Shown: one piece after another, positions 11,801 through 26,800 of the stretch
How positions within the stretch are numbered: position 1 is the first letter of the stretch
How the letters are laid out: each line of letters starts with the position of its first letter
Origin: Branchiostoma floridae
Taxonomy: Eukaryota > Chordata > Leptocardii > Amphioxiformes > Branchiostomatidae
Direction: 5' to 3'
Assembly (NCBI RefSeq): GCF_000003815.2
Contig: NC_049979.1
Span: 22,163,602-22,227,601, forward strand
Length of the DNA: 64,000 nucleotides
Notes under the pieces: generated by a model
What the model saw: the letters and a program-made list of their open reading frames with translations, nothing else
What the model was told of the DNA's origin: nothing
The model's database searches: none
Made by a program: the position numbers and the translations under genes

Positions 11801-14800
11801 GCACAGATACTTACTTGACCAGACTGGCAGGTCCTGAGGCAAGGCTCTCCTTGATACCAGGGTAGCGGCACCATTTACTGGGGAGAAAAGAAAATTTTAC
11901 TCATCAGCAAACAGCACCTCATCTTATAGAACCAGCCTGACTTCATTAAACAAATGACATCCACGTCACATCACTTTTCGTCGCTTTCCCCAAAAAAGTT
12001 GTGACCATACTGTTTACTGTAAATGCAGAAACTTCCGCGGCGGTTTAATGCTCGCGGTTTTCGCGGCGACCGCTTCACCATCTAAAACCAACGAAAATAT
12101 TTTTCCATGGCAGTGAGAGACTACAGTGCATATTTCTACCGCGAACTTAAAACCACTGCGAAAAGCCCATTTTCCCGCTACCGCAAAATTAAATCCCCGC
12201 GAAATTAAATGTATTTACAGTATCGTACAAAGAAGCTGCAAAATGATCAAATATATGACATAAATTGCAAGAAAAAAACATCAAAAAGTCAATACTAATC
12301 AGGGAAGTCTTCCAGAACAAAAGAAAATATGAAAGAATAAAAATATAGAATTTGTTGTTTAGCATACCATGTTCTGTGTGTTCTGTCAATTGTTCAACCT
12401 TCCTAACCACTTAGATCTTATAATCAAGGCATCTTTTTTTGCCCCATTTTTTTGCAACACTCCCATCAGTTTTAGCCAGAGCATGACTACCATATACATT
12501 GAAACCAAATCAGCATAGCCTAAGCTATTCCTTAAGTGTGTACAAATCATAGCTTATTGGATTAATTTGTAATCATGTCAACATGGCCATTTGCACATTA
12601 CACATATGCATAAATAGTAATAAGTCTTTATCAGAGGGGTGCACACTCTTAATCCCAAGTACAGCACAATATGGCATTATCATATACAAAAGCAGCTAAT
12701 TTGCATTCAAATTTGTCAATATAAATGTATAAGTGGATATAATTCTGTTTTACTCTATCAATAATTAATAATTCACTAGACATTTTGCAGGGTAACAGAA
12801 CCAAGGTATTTTACAACTTAACTCTATAGCTAACCAGAGTTTCTCAACACATCAAATTATAAATACACCAAAATGTGAAATTCCACTGCAGTAACTGATA
12901 GTGGCCAGATGGCTCAGAATCTAAATAAAAGCTATTATTGGTACAACCTACCAGCACATCAAATATAAAACCAATCCATTGAGCCGTTTTTGAGTTTTCT
13001 TGTTGAACAACAGACGCCCACAGTAACACAAAGGCAAAAACTGCCTAAAATATAACCTCCGCTTTTCATGGAGATAACAATGATTTTTCCCCTCAAAATT
13101 ACCAGCATGACTTTAACACATTGAGCCTACCCACCTGTGTATGGTATGTGGGACTGAATGGCCTACATCCGCACCACTGTTTTGTAGCAGTAGGCTGGAC
13201 AGGTCTGCAGGCAGGGCCAGGTACTGACACAAGGGCTCAAACTCTGATACTCCACTCTCTGTGAACAGCACAAACATACTACTCATCAGCACCTCCTAGC
13301 AGTTACTGACAGAACTGCACTTGATTTAAATTTGTGACTGTCAGGACCAAATAGGTCGGTAAAGTGTAGCAGGTTTCTTTCTCATTTTAGTTTTAAAATA
13401 GATTTGATTTATTGTAATGATACAGCACAGAACTATTCAAGGGGTATATGTTATAAGATTTAAAAATATGGTGTAATGGGTTAAAATGCTATTCAACTGA
13501 TAACACAACAATGAAGATCTATTTGTAGTGTTTATCTCCAATGACAGAAGAGTTGTTACCCTGTAGCTGTGCAGGACTCTGCACTCCTGTGTGACAGTGG
13601 AAGAACAGGGCACTGCAGCGCAGGAAGGGCAGAACAGACTCACGCACGTACGTCTGCAGCTGCCATCCAGATGGAACCACAGGCGTCTGTACCCTGAAAT
13701 GGCAAAACTGACAGTTAGAGAAAAGGACTTAATTCATGCATGCGACATCATTTTAGTCGGTGGAGCCCATTGACTACACTTACATACTTAAAGTGATAAC
13801 TGTCTAGCAATGAAATTGGTAGCTTCAACACAAGTGTCCAATGGGCAATGGCTATGAAGAATTTTGTCAGTACTAACCCTGCCTCCTTTCTGACAGCCAT
13901 GAAGAGCTTGACCCAGGCACTGCCTTCTGCTGTTTCCTCAGTGTCCATTGGTGTATCTAGACAAGAAGAGAACAGAGATAAAGTTTCTCATTAAATGGTC
14001 CTAAAGTTTGATCCTAGTGTTGGCCATGGCTCGAAGTGTTGTAAGGTGCTGTACTGTATTCATAATTGCGGATGGCGATGAAAAGCCAGTGGCCCCATAT
14101 ATGAGAGAGCTTCAGGCATAAGTCTCAAGCGTCAAACCTCTGCAAGTCAAAGAACCCAAAACACTTTGAGAAGAGTAAGGGTGGCCAAAAATGAGCCAAA
14201 GCAATCTCGCATTGAAAAAGCAATATACTTTAACTAAGATGACTGTCTTACCTTTACCTTAACATATGTAACTCAACTTCACAAATATCTGAGAACTCCA
14301 TATCAACTGAATCAGTACATCATTTTCACTCTGTGAAAACAGAGGTACTGTTTTTGGTCTGTGTAAATCTGTCAAATTTTTGTTTACAGATGGCACAGCT
14401 ACATGTACCTCACCTGCAGAGGTGAAATTTGCCGCCAGCAGGATCTGGACCAGGTGAGCAGCTGTGACCAGGTGCATCAGGTGTTTGTCGTTCAGAGCTA
14501 CCCCCCTGATGGTGCCACCTGCAGCAGTGTTCTCATCACAGTACAGGCTGGAGATGGTCACATGGAGAAACACCTGTGGCAACAAGTGGGTTAATTTGGT
14601 TGAGTCATCATCTATATTATGTGAAAAACTGAATGTACTTAATATTACTTGATATTGTTTGTCAACAAACTCTAAGTAATATTAACAGTATACTAGTAGC
14701 ACAAAAATGTAACTCGAATGACATAAAAAAAAATGTGAAAAAAAAGAAAGAAAATACTTATATACATGTCATGCAGATGGAAATGATATGCAAAGAAAAG

Positions 14801-17800
14801 GACAATAGAACAACCCCATAGCCCCAACTGAGTACCATCAAAACACAAAATAAATACAGAAGAATGCAAATATTTGAAAGGAGTACAGCCATTCTCTCAT
14901 TGGTTGAACAGGTAATTGCCTTGCTATCATTGGCTAAACTGCTAATTGTGTTGGACAGTTAGAATTGGTCTATCATGACTTTGCAGAGACTGACCAGAGT
15001 AAAGAACATGTCCAGGTCCAGGATACAGGGGATGTTCTTCATAGGCTCCTGGGGTAGTAATGCTGAAACATGTCATATGGAAGTATTTACTACATGTATT
15101 AGTAACCAGGACAGATTACAATAACTAAAAGGCAACAATCGGCACTTATACAAATAATTTAACTTATTAATCATTCTTAGAGTTTAAAAAAAGACATAAG
15201 TCTCATAGGGGCCATAGGGGCAGTGGATTGTTAATCCACTGTGTCTAGCCAATTCCTCTCCTTTCACTACCTTTTACCTCCTCTTAACCAAAGTCAGGTA
15301 CCTATTCTTCATCTAGGTGGAGTGAGGATATAGTCAAGTAAAATGCCTTTCCCAAAAAGCAAGGACATAAAACTTAGCCAGAAATGCCAAAAACTGGTCC
15401 TCTAACCTCATGTTTGTTAGTATAGTCGATCGTACATTCAATGCCACTAAATTCTATCAAATGATACAGGATCCTCTTATATACTCAACAAATTGTAATC
15501 AACAGTACATTGTAGTCTTTTTCATAAAAATGGTATTGTAAAATACCTGACAACAGCCTCAGGGCGCTCTTGCTGATAGTCTGTGGATCAGAGAGACTTC
15601 CACTGACAGTCACCACCCTGACTAGAGCTGTTATACAGTCAGCCTGTGCAATACAGAACATCACTGAGTACACAGAACATAACCAACATGCACAATACAA
15701 AAGACTGGTAAAACACACAAGTGAAGTTACATGTACTACTGCATCAAAACAAATATGACAGAGGAAAAATGCCTACAGTATGAATGATGTACAAAAAAAC
15801 TAACAAATAACTTGTGAATGTACCAACTACTGTCACATTTTGTGCTATTCATTTTGTGCTATTGGGTACTGTTAATTCATTCTTTTCATCACTTAATTGT
15901 GTGAATTTTTAGTGATAGAAGGAGAAAGGAGATTTTTTCAATGTACAGTAGAAGCCGCTTAATTGCACGGCCAATTTGCCAGTGAATTTTGTGCAATTAT
16001 CCGGCTGGTGCAATAATGCGAAGTTATCTTGCTGGACCGCACAGGTTTGGGATCTGGGCATTCCGTGCAGTTAACAGAAGTGTGCGTTAAACCGGTGTGC
16101 AAATAACTGGCTTCTACTGTATTGAGTTTGCAGTTGAAATAACTCTGTATGTAGTAGTACTAGTACAGTATTTTTACATTAGAAATGCACACTCAGGGAG
16201 TAAATTTGCTACCACAAACAAACAAGTAGATATATGTCACTTACCTGTCTGGAGGAAAGGGAACCAAACAGTGGTTTGCCTTGATCCCTAAGTAGCCATT
16301 CTGAAAAATATCCCAAAACATGTTGTTCATAACCAATCATTATCAGGATCCATCAAAAACAAAAATGACACCAATATTACTACAAACAGGTTGTACATCA
16401 CAACAGAGTAAGAAGCACATCACTTGTATAGAACACTGCCACTTCAAACATGAAGAAAAGTTTCTGACGTGTACCTAGTGTCCGTATTGTGTAGGCACAC
16501 GTTCCCCAGGCTGTGATGGGAACCCTGTCATCATCATCGTTGGGATCCAGCCCCAGTCCAAACTGTGGAACAGAAACAAGAAAACACTAAGAAACTAAGC
16601 TTCAAAACTGTTAGGTTAAGATACAATTGGTGGATTCAGCTGCCTTTTCCAGTTGTACCCACCATCACTTAAATTTTAACAGCAGTAAAATGAAGTACAG
16701 ACATTCTTTTTCTTTGAACAGTGAAGATATATGGATGGATACAAGTAAAGTAATAATAACAACAATTTGTCTCAAACATGATTTTTTTCCCAATACAATA
16801 TCAGCCAAGCAAGTCATTCTTGGTACAGTCCTTAATTGCATTATGGTGATTATTGCAGGGTAGAACTAGACAAGGCAGCTCCCGAGCAAAGCCTGTGTAA
16901 AGCCCCTCTCACACATTAAGGACCTTCCCACGATTTTGTTCCCAACGACTCCGTAACCAAGGTCAGCATTTGGATGGGAGTGGCCCGGAATCAATCCTAT
17001 TCTATCTCCAGATTACTCCTTAAACAACATCCAAGCAGAACGTAACTGAAGTCTTTGATTCTTTAAAATGTGCAATCGGATGGCACCGACCACTTTTTAC
17101 AACAACAGATGAAATTGGTCACAACTACAATGTTAATTCAAACTGGTCTTGAGAAGGTTAGGAGGCCATAGTTGGTTATATGTGACAGAGGCTTATGGCT
17201 TAACATGCTGCAGACCCAACAGATCTCAGCCTTTAGAGATGAAGCTAGCATTGATCAGGTAAGCAGAGTAGGTGGCAGCTGAATCACTTGCCTTGGTAGG
17301 AAGGGGCGGGTCATGCAGCATGTTCTGTTTTAGAGGAAGCACACAACAATGGCATGGTGAAACATCCGACAATCACTGGCATTGGTTGGTAAGTACAGAC
17401 ATCAATCAGTAGAGGAGTTCAAACTTCAGTGAACTACAAATACTGCTTGCATCAAAGTTATATTTGCCAACATTCGGATGGGCTCTAAGAAAAAAAATTG
17501 CATTAGCATGTACACATTCAGATGCACAAAATTTGTTCGAAATGACTTACTGCCCTGTGATGCAAGCAGTTTTTGTAGCTGGCAGAAGTGCAAGTCCATT
17601 AGGATTAGTGCAAATTTCACAGCCCATGTACTTTCCCAGGTGCAAACCATGGCTAAAAATGGAGTAAGAAATCAGTGCGAGAGAACCACAGACCAAAAAG
17701 AGAACATTCTGGAATTACGCAATTGACAATTCTTAATAGTAAATCAAAGAAGTTATCATGATTTTTAAAGCCAAACTGATGTTAGCTGTAGTTCCATATT

Positions 17801-20800
17801 GGGGCTGATTTGCTTTCAAACACAATACTTAGACAAGCAATGAGTGTTACCGTGTAGGTAGCTCTGGAAAACAGCTTCATCATTTCCTTCACACTGTCAG
17901 AGTAAGGGGCTCGAGCACTAAAAAGAACACCACAAAGTGTTCATGTCAAAAGACAATCAGTGTGTGATCTGCTAGTCAATACCTGATTGAAGTATCTTTT
18001 CCATTGCAAATGAAGCAAAATGCACATCATGTTTGGCGTGGCGTCCTTGTAACTTTGTCACAAAGTGACAAGTAGTCACATTGGAATATGTATCATTGTC
18101 GTGAATTTGATTGGTCATATTACGAAAACAATGTTGATCTGACTTATCAACTCGATGAAACTATTAAACTAAATGCAACACAGCAAAGGGGGACATGAAA
18201 AAAAAAGATATTAATCATTTGTTCACATATTGTATAAATTCATTCATATCTGCAGAGTCTGACATAATTTCATAGTAGAAATGGAGAGAAAGTATTTGGG
18301 AGTCTTTTAGGCTTTGCATTTGAAACAATTCTGTAGTATAGTAACAATGAAACAAAAAAAGCTAATGTGTGATATCAAAAACCCTGAAATGAAACTGTCA
18401 CAAAAATTCTGTAGATTTATAGTGTGATGAGACATGTGCTACCCACCCAGTTTCTGTCATGTACTCAAACAGCTGCTGGAAGCCCTGAGCAGCCATCTCT
18501 GCCATGTTCTTGGTGATGCTGGGTAGGGGGCAGGGGGACAGCACAGGCATGTCATCTGTGGGCAAAATCACACGTTATTAACATAAACAAGATGGCTAGG
18601 TGGTCGTGTGGTCATGGTTGTTGAATCATTCTTAGAATCTAAAGGTTCTGGGTTAAAAGCCCTAGCAGGTTCCAATGTATGTCCTTGGGAAAGGTGCCTA
18701 CATTGTATTTCCTCACTCAACTCAGGCGAGCATTAGCACCTTTGTACGAAAAGTAGTTTTGGTTACATGCAAGTCTGGGTATCGACAACAGCTTGGATTC
18801 AAACTTACAACCTCTTTGTCCCGTGAGGCAGAGTAGCTAACTACTAGACTTTGCACACTAAATGTGCAAAGTCTGCAACAAATAAATGACCATCACTCAT
18901 AACATGAGGATATACAGCTAGATAGGTTCCAACCTGAAGACTCCATTTTGTCCTCCTCTTCCTTCATCATGGCCTGTTGACTCGCTTCCACCGTCTTTTT
19001 CAGCCCGTCCAGCCAATCACTGAAGCTCAGACTGATGTCCGCAGACACACTAGGAAAATAAACAGGCATATTACTAAGTACTACTTTATATCATCCATAA
19101 ATACCCAAGAAAATACCTTACTCTCTGATTTTTCTCATCTGTCTTACCTGTTACATCAAGTTCATGAAGGAAACTACTGTAAATTCACTTAATTTCAAGG
19201 AGACTTGATTTCAAGAAGTGAGAAAAGTAGATTTTTTCGCTGCATATCAATGTTTTAAGATGTACTGTACATTATGCATGTTTTCCCATTTTTTGTATTC
19301 TCTAGTCATATTGACCATCTCCAGAGGGGAAGAAAATTTCCATCACACATAAATTTACTTTTTGTGGCTTTAACAACAAAAATACATTAAACATGCTAAA
19401 CTTGAAGAAGCCTACCTGTCAGGCTGTATGGTGGCAGACGGAGGAAGGATTGGGATGACGGTGTTGCTGAGGGTCTCGCAGAGTGGACACAGAAACTCCC
19501 CTCGGTCAACCTCATAGCTCAGGATGTGACGGAACCGCAGGGCTCTCCTCTGTTCCCTGGCAACTATAGCTTCATAAAATCTGCAGAAAAATAGTTGTAA
19601 GGAGGATGATTGGTAAAGCTCTTGGTTATCAAATTTAAGATGTAGGATCTGTTTGTTGAGGGCCGTCATGGCATCACTGCATACCAACCAAAAGCCTTAC
19701 AACCTGTCATCCTCTCGGAAATTAACAAGAAAGCCGGCATTTTGCCATCCTGCGTGTCTGGCTTATTGGAAATTTGAAATCATAGCGTTTGCAGAGTCAG
19801 AACCGGCCTAATAATTGTATATTTTTTGTACATGGGACAACTCTGCATGGTACAACTAGGTCTCACCTCTGCCAGCAGTCTGCATGCATGACATGTCCAC
19901 AGGTGCTGGTGTGGACACCATGGTACAGGTCCGGACTCACCAGCAAGGGGTCGTACTTATCTGCAGCAACATGGTTCATAAAATTAGTAATTCTGACTAC
20001 TCTGAATGTTACATCTTGTCACTCTCAAAAATCCAACCCTATTATCAGTGTGATAACATGCAGAGACAAGGTTGATAAATTACTAATTCTGCCAACTCTG
20101 AACTCCACTTCCTGTCACTTCTGCAACTCTGACCTTTTGTTCTTCACATGCCTTACAAATGAAAATAACTGTAGAAACAGACAGATAGACAAACATACCA
20201 AAATAATGGAGGTGAAAATGAACATACAGCCTTGTCAAAACAAGGCGGCAGGCGGCGATTTTAGCCGCCTACTTACATTTTTCCAGCCGGCTACTTTGGG
20301 GTAGAATTTCAAAAAATAAAAGTTTAAGTCCAGTGCTCCCCGTTACAAAATCCCTCAGCAATTTGTTTTGATAAACCTCTGGCAGTTTTCTGATAGTTGG
20401 CCCCCGGTTAGGGGTCATAGCAGGGAACCTATGCCGAATTTTTTTGAAATTCAGGATTTTTTTGTCAATAATTCAAAGTTTAAAGATAATAATAGTTACC
20501 CAAAATACACCCCCAAACCATATTTAGGGGTCTAAATTTAAAAATTTTCCCAGGGGAGGCCCCCCAGACCCCCCCTATGGGACGGGGGGACACCCCCCTC
20601 CCGTACCTACCCCCCGCTCGCCACTTCATGGCTCGCCGCAAGCCGCTACGCCTTGCCTGCTACTTTCACATATTAGCCCCCTACTCTAAAAGTTTGTGAC
20701 AAGGCTGACATAGGATAGCAGTCCACTAAACATGTGAGGGCAATTTTTATGAATTGTTATCTTGGAGTTAATGTCTATCATTCAGCATGAATACCCACAA

Positions 20801-23800
20801 TGGCTCCTTATTTCACATTAAACCAAATAAGTTGTACAATATTGCATTTACCAGCATCCCAACCACTATCTAAACAGTATATATTGTGAAACCCTGGTGT
20901 TGCTGAGTGTAAATCGAGATGAGTCAAAATTACAAAAGAAGAAAATATGACTATTACGAGAGTGAGATTTCTTTCTGTAGCTGGTCTATAATGTCACTCA
21001 CCTGGGTCCTCTAACACCTTGCCTCTGGATTTTGATAAGGCAGTAGACCTGGGGAAGAATAAGACAGTTCATTACAAACATATACATGGAAAAATGTACA
21101 TGTGAAAATAATTATTGTTTCTCCTCATACTTTGCCTAAACTATTACAACACAGTCAAAGCTGGTAAGGCTGCCACCTCCTCATGGCAACCACCCGCCTA
21201 AGATGAACACTTTTTGTACACTCTCTTGAAATTTCTCCTTAGACTTAAGCATTTTAGACAATCACCTGGCTAATGTGACCATGATGAGCACACAACATTT
21301 GACTGCCTAAAATAACCACACAATTAACAGCATGTGGAAACTGTAATTTTGGTGGGAAATCAGGCCCTAGGGTAAAATTTGGCAATTTGCATTAAGTTTG
21401 TGTTTGTTTTTCTTGTCATTTGCATTTTTTGCCCACCTAGAAGTTAGCAGAGTAAAGACATGCACTGTCAGCCATCCAGTCAAGTGCCTGGGTTCTCACA
21501 GGAACGGAGCCTTGCCCTTTCACCCCTGGTTTGGTTCTAACCTGTCTAAAGTGACCACTTTTTCTCAGTACCCTGAGCCTTACGCAGCATTGAATCTACA
21601 GTCAAACTGTCCAAGAAAACCACTAAGTTACCAATAAAATCAGGTCTATGGACATGTGGTCAATATTAACAAAATTCTTAATGCTTGTGTGAATAGGAAA
21701 ATAATCTAAGGCACTACCAAACAGCTTTTATATTGACCAGGCGGTCCATGTACCTGTACAGGTTTGGCTGTATCTTCAACCTTTCCAAACATATACAGTG
21801 AGATATGATAAGAGTTGACCGACCTCTGGACGTATGCTGCCAGCACCACACACTTGTTCCCCGCCGCCACTTCTTGGTCCTCCTGACACAGGATACAGGT
21901 GGACGTGGTCAGTGTCACATGGGTGGCCGGACTCCTGTCTGGACCCACCGCCACCGGGTACTGGCTTGGCACCACCATCGGACTGGAAATATCGCCAAGA
22001 AGTTGATTAGACAAACAAAATACAACAAGAGAAGTCTCTAAAAACACCTCAGCAATTTATCAATATATGTCCTAAGATATACAATTTCTGTATGCTGATA
22101 CAACCTCAAATGCCACCGAAGGATCATGATCATAGCACTAGACACCGTGGACTAGCAACTCACTGTCCCTTTGGCTTCAAAAAGGCTATGGGGCCTTTAC
22201 TTTTTTTTTAAATTCAAGAATGATTATAAAACAAAGTTAAGCTTTTACATGTAATCACATACAACCCAAGATACAACTCAACTACCTTGCCACCCAGCTT
22301 TACACCAAAACCATGGTATAATATTCTTGCTGCTTCTTCTACTAGCTAAAATAATTGAACCAATGGAACTTTCAACTTTCAAATGAAAGTCCTCCAATAT
22401 TGTGGTTTGTTCACACTGACCTTCCTTCTACCTCCATGGACGGACTTGATGACAGTTCAGTCCCGGTAGCCTCAAACAGCTCCAGGTTGTCTCTGATGAA
22501 GGACTTCTGCATGTCCGACATCTGGGCGAGAATCTTCTCTCTCCTCTTCCTGGCCGCCTCTGCTTTCTTCTTCCTCTCAGCATCTGTCTTACTCTTACTG
22601 GAGACCTTCTTGGCCTTCTGAGCGTCACTTGCTCCTTGTTTCTGATCTTTCAGATCCTTGACTTCATCAAATCTCTGTAAACAGACACAGCTGGTTTGCT
22701 TAATTCAAAACACAAAATCTCTAGTCCTGCACTATCACATGTGCCGACAAGACAAGGAGCTAGGCAATCATATTAGGAACCAAGAGCAAAGAAATTATAC
22801 TATTAGGCTAGCCCCTCAGGCATCGCCAAAATGTAAATGTTAACTCACATCAATCACCCATGTAAGAAGATCTGCATGGTTCTGGATTCTTGGCTTTCCC
22901 AACAAGTCATGAAGAGCTGAGTACAGGCTATTAGAGCCCCCTGTCACGTGTTAAGAGAAGTGCAGTCAAACAATTAAAATGACAAGCTCAGGTTGATATC
23001 AAACCATTAAAAAAAACGAGAAATTGTACATGTACAGTACTTGAATCAATTACTTTCCAATTCTTTAAAAAAAGAATAAGCTAATGCCATTATTTTGATA
23101 TGGACAATTTGATGATAGATTGAATTTAAATCCAGTTTACCTTCTGTAGCTTTCTTGACAAAGTTGAAGCGGATGTAGGGGCTGGTCTGGTAAAGTCTCT
23201 TCTCTTCATTCAGAGCCATGCCGACTAGATGAAGAGCCTTTACAATAAACATTGAAAATGTAAGTATAAAACATACCGTTCACCACAGGATAAGATCAAG
23301 GTCTCTTAAGTAATTTGGCACTGGGCAGCGGTTAGTCTACAGTCGTTTCAACAATCTAACAAAAATAGCATGATCCACACACAACTGTCATTGGTCAAGC
23401 TCAACATCAATTCCAGAGTCCACTACTTCCATATTCATTGACCTTAACTCTGAAAATGGAGTTCACAATAGCTTGTTTCACTAACATCCATGTCACACAT
23501 TAAAGACCTTCCCATAACGTTGCTCACTGTCCAGCAAGAGATTCCATTCTATTTGGTATGCTGGTTGCATTTAAGCAGAATATGACTTTGCTGACTTCAT
23601 TTTTTAGAATTTATAGTCATTAGCTGCAGGCAACTCTCAAAAATATCTGTCACAAACATCTGTGGACAACCTCACCTATCAACTCCCAAACACAGAATAA
23701 CCTGATCATGATTTATTCCCAGACATGGTCTGGAGAAGGCCATTAGGTCATGGTTGGCTTTGTGTGACAGGGGCTTAGAAGGCAAAGTAAAAAGTCCACC

Positions 23801-26800
23801 CACCCTGTGCACCATGGCTTCCGTCCATGACCTGGACCTGGAGGAGTTGACCCTTCGGAGGACCATCCGGATGGTGTGGACAAACACGTCACACTCCAGC
23901 ACATTGACCAGGCTGCTGAACTCCTTACTCAGGGCAGGCAGTTCAGGGGGAGGGCAGGCTGCAGGAACAGGACAAATCTTCATACAATATGCCTTTTCCA
24001 AGAGAACAACATTGGGGTCCCAAACCACAAGAACACCTTCATAACCACACATTCACAATATACAATGAATGTGTATTAGTGTATTAGACAAGATACCTTA
24101 CAGCAGTTGCTCTCTGGTTAGCATCTTTTTTAAATCTGTTACTCGAGGCTTTAGTAGTAACCAACTACACATCATTTCATGTACAACTAATTATGATTGT
24201 GATTAGATTGAAATTGTGAGAAATATTAAGTCCAGTATTTACCAGTACTCTCTCCTTCTTGCTTTTTCCTCTTCAACTGAGCTTCTTCTGACTGTAGGGA
24301 GATGTCAGAAACAGTCGAGAGTAAAATTACCACCACCTTTGTATTTTGCACACTGTACTACGACTAAATATACAGTATTAGCTAAAGATGAAATCAGGTA
24401 CAGTTACTGACACATACATTTAGGTACAGAAGGTTTGGACATGTACCTGTACCTCTTTTTGGTAGGAAAAAACACAACAATAATGGAATAAGTCAAAAAG
24501 TTAAACTTAGTCTAGAGTTATACTAGAGTTTAAGTCTATTCAGTCACAGTAAAAGTACATTAATGTTCCTATATTTTGGACCGTATCTAAATTGCTCCAT
24601 ATGGTACTGGTCTGAATATACTGATTCTTTCAAATACTGGATGTTTCAAAATATATTATAATGATTATACAATCCTTGCCTTGGACTGATCAGCCCTGGT
24701 GTAGTGGTAGAAGAATGGGTTGTAGTCCTTGTAGAATTCTGGTTTCAGCTCATACCGACCCATTCCTGTCACCCCTGGTTTCCTACAGAAATAGAGGGAT
24801 GGTACATCCCACGTCAGTCATGAGATTATGGTGACCCAAAAGTACACTATTTTCACCTCTAATTTTCAAATCCTGTTTTTATAAACATTATTATGAGCAT
24901 TATGAGACACCGTAGCAGACATCTTAGCATAGTACTGATTGAAATCATGTAGTTTCTTCCCAACATTGTAGGTAATTCCAATTTCCAACTCATTCATACA
25001 GCATAAAAATACATTGTACAAGTTGAGAAATCATACAATCATACAATGTGCTAATTCAGCTACCTCTACTTTCAAAGATTTCATAAATTCAGCAATCTTA
25101 TAATCAGGAACAACAAACATATACAATTAAGGCAAATGTACAGAACATTGTGACAACAGTCAGCATATAGAATATTGGCAAAATAATAATATGTGTAACA
25201 GAAACTACAAGAACTGGTTATGCAAAAGGTGTAGTAAGCATAAAAATGAATGGGACAAAAACAGGTTTCACAAAACTTTCAAAAGAAAGGTTTAATAAAT
25301 CATGCTGGACCAGGCATGATTAAACACAACACCAAATCAGAAACGTAAAAACAACAAACACTGTAATTTGAGGGTGTTTTCTTTACTTACTTGAAGGAAG
25401 CGACCGAGTGCACCACACCTTCCAAACCAGTTTCGTAATTATTCTGAAAAACAGTTCCCCAAAGCGACATGTTTACTTACTTGAAAGTGGACACATCAGC
25501 AATGACTGCTTCCATACCAGTCTCATGCTTATGCTGAAAGTCACAGGTATTCAAATCATGGAGAAACCTTACACCTATAAAACTGGTATCAAGATATATC
25601 AAAAATTCCTAACAGTTATCTGAACTAACTTTCATAGAAGTATGGGCAAAAGAACATTTTTCCAACTCAATGTAGTCCTATATTGCACTGGATCTGATAC
25701 TCCAAAAAGAAGTTACACATGACCATTTCAGCTATTATCAAAAAACATAGCAAAGCAAAATTACTGAAACAACTTTAGATAATTTAATACCAGCTGTGGC
25801 CATACATGTGCACTCATGTCAGTTAAGAAGAAAACCATTCATAGTCATACCCCTCATAAATGTGATACCTTTTTCTCAAGAACCAAATGAAGTACAGTGG
25901 AAGAACAAAACCAGTAAAATATATGAGTATATAATTTTGGATATGATATCAAGAGTGTTGCTTACGTTTTCCGGCAGGGCCTTGGAGAGTTCGCTGTGTG
26001 CCATGGGGCTGATACACAACTGGTGGATAACCTCCCTCCTCACCATGTCCTCCGAACTCACCTGTCCTATACCTGGGACATACCTCTCACCTGGACAGGG
26101 ATACATACAACACACCTGATTTACATGGGACATACAATTTCCTCCCATCAATCAATTCTTAAGGCGACAAGAATACATACAGTAAGGAGTAATAGAACAC
26201 AGTTTATTCCCTTCCATGGGTCAGGTTGGTACCTCAAGTGATACAGAATACACTGTGTTGTATTTTTTCTATCCTATGGTTCTTGACTGTAATGCTAGAC
26301 TCAAGTATCAACTGATGTAGCAAGATGCTAGTTTCTTCCCTGCTATTTCTATGTTGTCTGCCTGCTAAATATTTACTTGGAAATGCCCAAGGACCAAGGA
26401 ACTAAACTGGTGTGTCTTAAAGCAGCCTGACAGCACAGTCTTACATGCACTCACCAGTGATTATGATCAGGAAGGTGAGAAACTCTTCCACCAAACTATT
26501 GGTGAACCTCAGAAGATCCTAAAGGTAGGAAAGATAGTCAGTTTACTAAAAATAGGGTTGAATGTGACAAGCTGTTTTCTACACTTTACATTGCGTAGAC
26601 TGAAGAATATCACTCATGTTTACTAATAGTTTACATCAATGTTGATCTTAATTAATTTACATCTGATAAGATTTGGGTTAGAAGTTATCATGTAGCCAGT
26701 CCTCCATTTTCTATTTTCTTCTTTATACTGTGACTTCATTTACTTTACAGTGACTTAATTTTGCAGTAGAGGGGGAAAGAAGGTTCAGTAGTAACACATT

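Noticed and set aside
19789-20304. A 171-codon plus-strand reading frame
   Set aside because: It runs antisense over exon 37 and into the element at 20227, with no family resemblance and no splice or start context.
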